From: an uncultured Steroidobacter sp.
GTDB taxonomy: Bacteria > Pseudomonadota > Gammaproteobacteria > Steroidobacterales > Steroidobacteraceae
Assembly: GCA_946478975.1 (NCBI GenBank)
Contig: CAMLEO010000073.1
Coordinates: 1 to 26,244, forward strand
Length of the DNA stretch: 26,244 nt
Direction: 5' to 3'
Numbering within the stretch: the stretch's first letter is position 1; the number at the start of each line of letters is the position of its first letter. Made by a program: the position numbers and the translations under genes. The notes beneath the pieces are model-generated. The model was given only the letters and a program-made list of their open reading frames with translations, did no database searches and had not been told where the DNA came from. Shown one piece after another: positions 15,507 to 24,100 of this stretch.

Positions 15507-16313
15507 ATGGCTGCCACGAATGTATGGATGCAGGTATTCGAGCGGCGGGAGAGCGCGTCACTGCGCTTGTTCTGCTTCCCCTTTGCCGGCGGCGGAGCGC
15601 AAAGCTTCAGGCAGTGGCTTCCGCAGTTGCCGGGCGACGTCGAGCTTTGCGCCGCGCAGTTGCCGGGGCGGGAGATGCGTTTGCGCGAGCCCCCTATCTC
15701 CGATGCGCGCGCGGTGGTGCGGGCGATGTTGCCCGAGTTGATGACGCTTACCGACAAGCCATTCGTTTTCTACGGCCACAGCATGGGCGCGTTGATCGCA
15801 TACGAGACTGCGCGGCTGATGCAGGAAGAGCACGGGATCACTCCCGTCCGCCTGATCGTGTCCGGCAGGGTGGCTCCGCACTTTGCGCTGACGCGGCCGC
15901 CCATCAACAAACTGCCGCACGACGAGTTCATTGCGGGATTGAAACAATTGAACGGCACGCCCCGGGAGATTCTCGAGGACAACGATCTGATCGCCCTGAT
16001 CGGCCCGATGTTACGAGCGGATCTGGCGATCCACGAAGAGTACGTTCACGAGCCTGGTGCGCGCCTGGCGTGCGACGTGCTCGCGTTTGGCGGCCTGTGC
16101 GACACGGAGGCAGGGCGAGCGGGACTCAATGCCTGGCAGGAAATGACCGCCGGGACTCTCACTCTGCGCATGGTGCCCGGAGATCATTTCTTCATTCAGA
16201 GCGCGCAAAACCTGTTCCTGCGCATGTTGTCGATCGAGCTGAACCGGCTGATCGGCAGCCTGCCCGCGGCCTCGGCGCGTGCGCAGATCCAGCAACGCCA
16301 CGCGAACGGATGA
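15507..16313 (+). CDS. Type II thioesterase
   Basis: The product is a 268-residue alpha/beta-hydrolase of the external (type II) thioesterase family. The nucleophile is S92 in GHSMG, the acid is D199 in FGGLCD and the base is H227 in PGDHFFI. The N-terminal FCFPFAGGGAQSFRQW and LPGRE stretches are typical. Such enzymes remove wrong or stalled acyl groups from PKS and NRPS carrier domains and so keep the assembly line primed (known for the family). It is distinct from the TE domain fused to the NRPS, which releases the final product. GGATGAG lies just before the ATG. The exporter gene begins 11 nt after the stop, so the two are very likely co-transcribed. Confidence 0.95.
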   Translation: MAATNVWMQVFERRESASLRLFCFPFAGGGAQSFRQWLPQLPGDVELCAAQLPGREMRLREPPISDARAVVRAMLPELMTLTDKPFVFYGHSMGALIAYETARLMQEEHGITPVRLIVSGRVAPHFALTRPPINKLPHDEFIAGLKQLNGTPREILEDNDLIALIGPMLRADLAIHEEYVHEPGARLACDVLAFGGLCDTEAGRAGLNAWQEMTAGTLTLRMVPGDHFFIQSAQNLFLRMLSIELNRLIGSLPAASARAQIQQRHANG

Positions 16314-16323
16314 GAAATCTCCA

Positions 16324-18072
16324 ATGATGAAGTTACTCGGGTTCCTGTTCCGTTACTCGCCGGGCACGCTGCTGCTGGCCGCCATTCTCTCTAGCATCGG
16401 CGGCATTGCCAGCACCTGGCTGCTGACGATCTTCAACAGGCATCTCCAGGGCGGGACGACGACCGAGACCGACATCTGGATATTCTTTGGGCTGTGTGCC
16501 TTCGTCATGGTCACGCTGTTCGCCGCGCGGTTGATGGTTGCGAGACTGACGTTGTGGTCAGCCTTCGATCTGCGCTTGCAGATCGGGCGGCAATGGGTCG
16601 GCAGCCCGCTGCCGAAGCTCGAACGCCAGGGGAATGCGAAGCTGCTCAACGCCATCACGCGCGATGTCGACGTCCTGTCGCACTCGATGCGGGAGCTGCC
16701 GAAGTTCTGCGTGGACGTCACCATCACCGCGGTGTGCTTTGCCTACATGGCGTGGATCTCCTGGCAGTTGCTGGCGATCCTGGTCGCGTTCATGACCGCG
16801 CTGACCTTGATCCGCGGCGCACAGAAGAAACAGCACCGGAAGCTGGTTTCCGAGGCGCATGCCCACGGCGAGACATTGCTGGGCAGCTTCAGCGCGATGA
16901 GCAGTGGCATCAAAGAACTGAAGATGAATCTGGCGCGCTGGAACGCCTTCTACACCGGGGAGCTGTACCAGACATCGGCCCGATTCCGCGACGCCAGCTA
17001 TCGCACCGAGTTGCTGTTCGCTTTCATCTTCGGGTACTCCGAAATCGCGCTGTTTCTGCTGTTGGCAATACTGATGCTCGGATTGCCGTGGCTCGGCGCT
17101 TTTCCACTGTCTGAGGTCGTGCCCTTCACCGTGGCGTTTCTATTCGTCAGAGCGCACATGGACCCCATGCTGGAGGCGCCACAGAAATTCGTGCCGGCGC
17201 AAGTGGCTCTCGACAACCTCGAACAGCTCGGCGTGTTCGAGCATCGAGCGTCGCTCTCCGTCACAAAGTTGCAGCGCCTGACGGAGCAGGATCACGTGGC
17301 GCAGTCGATGGAGCGCGACATAGAAGTCGCCTCGCGCGTGCCGGACAATCCAAATCCCAGCCTCGGATTCCGCGGGGTTGAATATGAATATGACGCTTCC
17401 GCCGAAGGCAGCGGCTTCAAGGTAGGGCCGGTGGACCTGAGTATCGGCGCGGGTGAGCTCGTGTTCGTCACAGGTGGCAACGGCAGCGGCAAGACGACGT
17501 TTGCCAAAGTGCTGTGCGGACTCTATGAACCCCATCGCGGCGAGATCTCACTCGATGACGTGCGCGTAGACGCCGGCAATCGCACTTGGTACGCGCAGCA
17601 GTTCGGCGCGGTGTTCTCGGATTCGTATCTTTTTTCCAGCCTCTACGGCGCGGACGATCTGCCGCAGACGAGCAAGATCGTCAACGAATACCTGCACGAG
17701 CTGCGGCTGCACGACAAGGTCAAGTTCGATCAGGGTCGGTTCTCGACTATTGCGCTGTCACAAGGGCAGAAGAAAAGATTGGCGCTGCTGGTCGCGTATA
17801 TGGAAGACCGGCCGTTTTATTTGTTCGATGAGTGGGCTGCGGACCAGGATCCAGAGTTCCGGCAGGTGTTCTATTTCCGCATCCTTCCGGAGCTCAAGGC
17901 ACGCGGCAAGACAGTCATCGCCATCACGCATGACGACCGCTACTACCACGTCGCAGATCGGGTTTTGAAATTCGAAGCGGGCAGGCTGGTTTCTGGCCAC
18001 GAGGCTCGTACAGCGCCGACGCTACAGCGCGTGGACATGCACTCCAGCCTAGAGCCGGCGCGCCAATACTGA
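16324..18072 (+). CDS. PvdE/SyrD-family ABC transporter (peptide exporter)
   Basis: The 582-residue product fuses a membrane domain to an ATPase domain, like the PvdE/SyrD family that exports siderophore precursors and cyclic lipopeptides. Residues 1-300 contain about six hydrophobic segments. The nucleotide-binding half has Walker A GGNGSGKTT (K390), the signature LSQGQ (about 478-482) and Walker B FYLFDEW with D502 and E503. An upstream in-frame ATG at 16279 would overlap the thioesterase gene; the first of two tandem ATGs at 16324 fits the hydrophobic N-terminus and the GGA/GAGA motifs upstream. The likely cargo is the lipopeptide of this cluster, moved across the inner membrane. Confidence 0.94.
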   Translation: MMKLLGFLFRYSPGTLLLAAILSSIGGIASTWLLTIFNRHLQGGTTTETDIWIFFGLCAFVMVTLFAARLMVARLTLWSAFDLRLQIGRQWVGSPLPKLERQGNAKLLNAITRDVDVLSHSMRELPKFCVDVTITAVCFAYMAWISWQLLAILVAFMTALTLIRGAQKKQHRKLVSEAHAHGETLLGSFSAMSSGIKELKMNLARWNAFYTGELYQTSARFRDASYRTELLFAFIFGYSEIALFLLLAILMLGLPWLGAFPLSEVVPFTVAFLFVRAHMDPMLEAPQKFVPAQVALDNLEQLGVFEHRASLSVTKLQRLTEQDHVAQSMERDIEVASRVPDNPNPSLGFRGVEYEYDASAEGSGFKVGPVDLSIGAGELVFVTGGNGSGKTTFAKVLCGLYEPHRGEISLDDVRVDAGNRTWYAQQFGAVFSDSYLFSSLYGADDLPQTSKIVNEYLHELRLHDKVKFDQGRFSTIALSQGQKKRLALLVAYMEDRPFYLFDEWAADQDPEFRQVFYFRILPELKARGKTVIAITHDDRYYHVADRVLKFEAGRLVSGHEARTAPTLQRVDMHSSLEPARQY

Positions 18073-18155
18073 GCGCCCTGCGCACCCGGCCAGAAGTCAC
18101 AACTGAAGTCGCAGGGACTGCAGCCCTTGGCGCCACAGCGCGCCGTCGCAAGACC

Positions 18156-18159
18156 AGGA
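18156..18159 (+). promoter_or_regulatory. Ribosome binding site deciding the PKS start
   Basis: AGGA lies 8 nt before ATG 18168. The earlier in-frame ATG at 18159 overlaps this motif and has no good site of its own, so 18168 is the preferred start; the alternative adds only three residues. Confidence 0.5.
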
Positions 18160-18167
18160 TGTCGAGT

Positions 18168-21100
18168 ATGACAATCGATCAGCTGAGTGAGCTCCGCGCG
18201 TGGTTCTGCAGCAAGTTGAGCGAAATCACGCAAAGCACGTACGCAGAGATTTCCTGGGACGATGAGTTGTCCGATTTCGGCCTGGCATCGAGCCAGGTCG
18301 TGGGCCTCACGGGCGAGCTGGAGCGTTGGTTGGGAACGCAGCTGCCCGCGAACCTTTTCTACGACCATTCCACGCTTCGCAAAGTCGCCGAGTACATCCT
18401 GGCAGGCGGACAGACTGCACGGCCGACGACCCAGCCTCCTGCAGTCAGCACACTCAACGAGCCCATCGCGATCGTGGGCATGGCGTGCCGGTTTCCGGGT
18501 GCGAACAATCCAGAGGAGTTTTGGGAGTTGCTGCGTGAGGGGACCAACGCCGTGTCGGAGGTTCCGCCGAGCCGCTGGGACATCGACGCCTTCTTCAATC
18601 CCACGCCCGGCATGCCCGGAAAAATGAACACCCGGCATGGCGGCTTCATCGCCGACATCGATCGCTTCGATGCGGATGCGTTCGGTGTTTCGCCGCGCGA
18701 AGCGGAGCGAATGGATCCCCAACAGCGGCTGTTGATGGAGGTTTCCTGGGAGGCACTCGAAGACGCCGGTATCGCGCGCCCCGCGATTCGGGGCAGCCGC
18801 ATGGGAGTATTCGTCGGCGTCTCCAATATGGAGTACCGCGCCCGCTCGCTCAGCGATCCGCTGCAGATCGATGCTTACGCGGGCACCGGCAACTCCCCGA
18901 GCATCGTCGCCAATCGCATCTCTCATTATTTCGATCTACACGGGCCGAGCATTTCGATCGACACGGCTTGTTCGGCGTCGCTGACTGCCACTCATCTGGC
19001 GTGTCAGAGTCTGCGCTGCGGCGAGTCCAAGGCGGCGCTCGTCGGTTCCGTCAATGTGATGCTCTCGCCGGAGTTCACCATTGTTTTCTGTCAGGCCGGA
19101 CTGCTCTCGCCGGACGGAAAATGCCGGACCTTCGATGCCAATGCGGCCGGTTATGTGCGCGGCGAAGGCGTGGCTGCCATCGTGCTGAAGATGCGCTCGC
19201 AGGCGATCGCAGACGGCGATCGAATCTACGCGCTGATCCGCGGCAGCGCCGTCAACCAGGACGGACGCACGCTGGCGCTGACTGCTCCAAGCAGGTCCGC
19301 CCAGGAAGCGTTGCTGTCTAGTGCGTATGAGTCCGCCGGTGTAGCACCAGCGCAGATCGATTACGTCGAAGCTCACGGCACGGCAACTGCTATCGGCGAC
19401 GTCGTCGAAGTCGCCGCACTGTCATCGGTACTGGGTCGCGAGCGCGCTCCCGATCGAAAATGTCTCGTCGGGTCGGTGAAGACCAACATCGGACACCTGG
19501 AATGTGCAGCTGGACTTGCCGGTGTGATCAAGACCGTGCTCGCCATGCGTCACCGGCAGATTCCGCCGTCGCTGCATTTTGAGCGTCCGAATCCGCGCAT
19601 TGGTTTCGAGAACTTGCCGCTCGAAGTGGCATCGTCGTTGACACCGTGGCCACAGACCGGACGCGAGCCGCTGGCCGGAGTCAGCGCATTCGGGTTCGGC
19701 GGCACGAATGCGCACGTCGTTCTGGAGACGGTGCCGACAGTCGCCCGAGCTGCGATGGCGAGGGGCTTTCACGCGTTGCCGGTATCGGCGAGGAGTGCAA
19801 GCAACCTGGAGAAAGCACGTCGAGTTCTGAGCGCAGCGCTGCGGTCTGCGGACCCGCCCTCTGTGCACGATGTCGCATACACCCTCGCAAGAAAGGAAAG
19901 CTTTCAGCATCGCCTGGTCGTGATCGCAAACGATGTCGAGCATGCCGCCGCTGCGCTCTCCGGCACAGAGGTGGAATCAACCCGAATCATACGAGGCGTG
20001 ACGCCGAAGTCCGCCGAGGTTTCAATCGGCTTTGTCTTCTCCGGCGCGGTGGAGCAGTCGTTCGAACTGGGCGGCGATTTGTATGAATCGGAGCCCGTGT
20101 ATCGGCAGGCGGTGGATGAATGCTGTGCGTGGCTGAAGCGAGAGATGGGCCTCGACCTGCTGGCGACAGCGCGTGCCGACATCCTCGCGCACATCGAAAT
20201 GCTGCAACCCGCGGTGTTCGTACTCGAATACGCACTGGCGCGTTTGCTCGAAGCGCGGGGAATCGTTCCCGAAACGATGCTCGGTTACGGCACCGGCGAG
20301 TACGTCGCTGCTGTCGTCGCCGGCGTTTTCACGCTCGATCAGGGCTTGCGCATTACAGCCACGCGCGCACGTCTCGCTGCCGAGTTGGCTTTGGAAACGT
20401 CGGCCGATGCGGCCGGCGGAGCCACATCGCCCGCGCAAGCAGCGGCTGTTGAAACACTGACGAAGCTGATCGCGACGTGGACACTATCCGCACCGCGCAT
20501 ATCACTACTGTCGAATCTCAGTGGCGACTACCTGCGAGGCGAGGAGGCTGTTTCACCGGCTTACTGGTCGCGAAATCTTCACCAGGAAATCACGTTCGGA
20601 AGCGGACTGGAACGTATGCTCGCGGCGCCGGCTCGCATCCTGGTCGAGATCGGGCCCGCTCAAAGTTTGCGGGATCTCGTCAGTGCGCGCGTGCAAAGAC
20701 TCATCGTCGCCACTTGCCCCGGCGCGGCAGGCTCGCAAGCTCCTCGATCTTTTTTCCTTACGTCGCTCGCCGAGCTTTGGATTGCAGGCGCGCCGGTCGA
20801 TTGGAGTCGCGCATTTCAAGATACGCCCGCGACCCTGGTTTCCATGCCGAGCTGGTTGTTCGAGCCGAAGCGGTACTGGATCGATGAAGCGAACGAGAAG
20901 GACGGGCAGCAGCCATCGCCAGGCACGGGCAGGCGCTCGGATGTTGCGGACTGGTTTTATGAAGTTCATTGGAAGCCAGTGCCACTGCCGGCCGACGCGG
21001 CGGCGTCGACGGCTGATGAAACATGGCTGGTCCTGCGCGACTCGGGTGCAGTCGGTAGAGGATTGATTGAGGAGCTGCGTCGGCGCGCAAAGAGAGTTGT

Positions 21101-24100
21101 ATCGGTCACGACCAGCGCGGACGGGCAGTTCGCACATCCGCACTCGGACGACTATGTCCTCGACCCGGAGCAGCCAGCGCATCTACTGCGCGTGATGAAC
21201 GAACTGCGGGAGAGCGGCGAGGTTCCCTCGCGAATTGTCCATTTGTGGAACCTGACGGACGAGCAGGACGCGCAGCGATTGCAAACGGCGGGCTTCTTCA
21301 GTCTCCTGGCGCTGGCGCAGGCTCTGGGCAGCAATCAAGTCACAAAGCCGGTTCGGCTCGATGTCGTTTCTAACGGAATGTATGCGGCTCGAAGCGATGA
21401 CACCATCTGCGCCGCAAAGGGCACGAGCATCGGCGCGTTCCGTGTCATCCCGCAGGAGTATCCCAATGTCACCGTACGCAGCATCGATCTGGCTGCTGCT
21501 GGCGGAGGCCCAGATGACGTCCGTCGCTCGGTTGCACAGTTAGTCGGTGAACTGACATCGGCCTGCACTGACGTCGCGGTCGCGTACCGTGATGAGCAAC
21601 GCCTCGTCCAATCCTACGAAGCACGAACTGTGAGCGCAGTGCCTGACGGCAAGGATGTGCTGAAGAATGGCGGCACGTACCTGGTCACCGGGGGGCTGGG
21701 AAACGTCGGATTGACGATCGCGGACCTGTTGACGCGGCGTTACGGGGCGAAAGTAGGGTTGGTATCGCGGCGCGCCTTCCCTCATCGCGACGCGTGGGAC
21801 GCCTGGCTCGCCGCGCACGACGATGACGAGGTGAGTCGGCAGATCCGCAAGCTGCGGAAAATGGAAGAGGCGGGCGGTGAAGTTGTGGTGCTGACTGCGG
21901 ACGTCGCCGACGAAGTGCAGATGAGCGAAGCGTTCGCACGGTTCGAGCGCGGCGGTTCCATTGACGGCGTATTCCACGCTGCCGGTCTCATCGCGTCAGC
22001 CACCCACAGCGTCATCTCGGAACTGACGCGGGAAAAAATCGATCCGCACTTTGCCGCGAAGGTGACCGGGACGCTGGTGCTGTCGCGGCTGCTGGAGACC
22101 CGGCAGGCGGATTTCTGTCTGTTGTTCTCCTCGATCTCCGCCACGCTCGGCGGACTCACATTTGCTGCCTACGCCGCCGCCAACGCATTCGAGGACAGCT
22201 TCGCACTGTCTCGTCGCAGCGCCCCCGGCACGCGCTGGATATCGGTGAACTGGGATGCGTGGGCACGCGAGCATGGTGAGCAGGACAACAAAGGCACCAC
22301 GCTGGAAGCCTTCCTGATGTGGCCGGACGAAGCGGCGGAAGCGGTTCGCCGCGTGCTGGGATCCGTGCGCATACCGTACTTGGTGAGCTCGACCGGCGAT
22401 CTGCGCGAACGGCTCGATCAATGGGTCTATCGCAAGCAGCTGCTGCAGTCGAGCACGAAGGAAAGAATCTCTCATTACGCGCGCCCGACGCTCGCGACCG
22501 CGTACGTTGCAGCCAGCAACGAGCTGGAAAAGCGCGTGGCGAAAGTATTCCAGGACGTGCTGGGCATCGAGCAAGTCGGCCTCGACGATAACTTCTTCGA
22601 CCTCGGCGGCAATTCGCTCGTCTCGTTGCAGGTTCTTGCCATGCTGCAACGTGAGTTCGATCGGCAGTTCTCGCCGATCCTGCTGTTCGAAGCACCGAGC
22701 GTACGCATGCTTGCCAAGCGGATCGCCGCGAGCGGCACCGACGCTGCGCTCGCCCCGGATCCGACGCGAGCCCGGCGAGCACCGAGGCGTAACAATCTGC
22801 AGTCCGCGATCGCGATCGTCGGCATGGCCGGGCGTTTCCCAGGCGCAGCGGATGTCGCGTCCCTATGGAATAACGTCTTGAACGGCGTCGAGTCGCTGAC
22901 GCGCTTCAGCGACGATGATCTGCGCGAGGCCGGTGTCGAACCAGCGCTCATCCACAATCCCGCCTACGTGAAAATGCGCGGCGTCATTCCCGACATCGAG
23001 CGATTCGACGCAGGCGTTTTCGGCTTCAGTCCGCGCGAAGCCGAGCTGATGGATCCGCAGCAGCGCCTGATGTTGGAAACAGCGTGGCAGACGCTCGATC
23101 ACGCAGGCTACGACCCGCAGCGCTATGCAGGTCGTGTCGGCGTTTTCGCCGGCGCCTCGCCGAGCGCATACCAGATGATGTTGCATACGGATCGCGCGCT
23201 GTGGAGACAGCTCAACTCCTTCGAGACGTACGTCGCCAATACCCAGGACTCGCTCGCCACCCGCATCTCTTACAAGCTCAATCTCAACGGGCCGAGCCTG
23301 TCGATCGGCACTTACTGCTCAACCTCGGCGGTCGCGATCCACCTGGCGTGTCAAAGCCTGCGCCTCGGCGAGTCGGACATGGCGCTGGCAGGCGGCGTTA
23401 CGCTGCAGGTGCCAGGCAAGCAAGGTCATTTGTATGAGCCCGGCAATCAGGGTTCGCCAGACGGCCATACGCGAACGTTCGATGCACGAGCACAGGGCAC
23501 CGTGTTCTCCGACGGCGTGGCGATGGTGCTGTTGAAACGTTTGGAGGACGCGCTGGCGGACGGAGACACGATCCACGCCGTCATCAGGGCGACGGCCATC
23601 AACAATGATGGCTCGCTCAAGGTCGGGTTCACCGCACCCAGCGTGGAGCAGCAAGCCGAAGTCATCGCACTGGCGCTCGAAGATGCCGGACTGACGGCGG
23701 AAGATATCAACTATGTCGAGGCACACGGCACCGCCACTGAACTCGGCGATCCGATCGAGGTTGCGGCGCTGACACGCGCTTTCCGCGAGACGACGGCGGC
23801 AGAGCAGTTCTGCGCCCTCGGCTCGATCAAGACGAATATCGGCCACACCGATCGGGCCGCCGGCGTCACCGGAGTCGTCAAAGCGGTGCATGTGTTGAAG
23901 ACGGGATCGGTGCCGCCGACGCTGCATTTCGAGCGGCCCAATCCAAAGATCGACCTGGCGCGCAGTCCGTTCTTTGTGAGCAGCCAGCTGGTGCGACTGC
24001 CGTCCTCGGGCGCGCCGAGAAGAGCTGGCGTGACATCGCTGGGTGTGGGCGGCACCAACGCGCATATCGTGCTCGAGCAGAGCCCCGAGCTGCCGCAAAC

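Noticed and set aside
16279..16323. Upstream start for the ABC exporter at 16279
   Set aside because: It would overlap the thioesterase gene and add a polar, Arg-rich extension not expected before the first membrane helix; ATG 16324 fits better.
15524..16327. A 267-codon + strand frame overlapping the type II thioesterase gene
   Set aside because: It is the +2-shifted shadow of the thioesterase frame; its translation is Arg/Ala-rich with no motif, while the other frame has a complete Ser-Asp-His triad.
18076..18116. CCCTGCG and CGCAGGG inverted repeat between the exporter and PKS genes
   Set aside because: Arms of only 7 bp are separated by 27 nt, with no T-run after them. It is too weak to call a terminator or operator.
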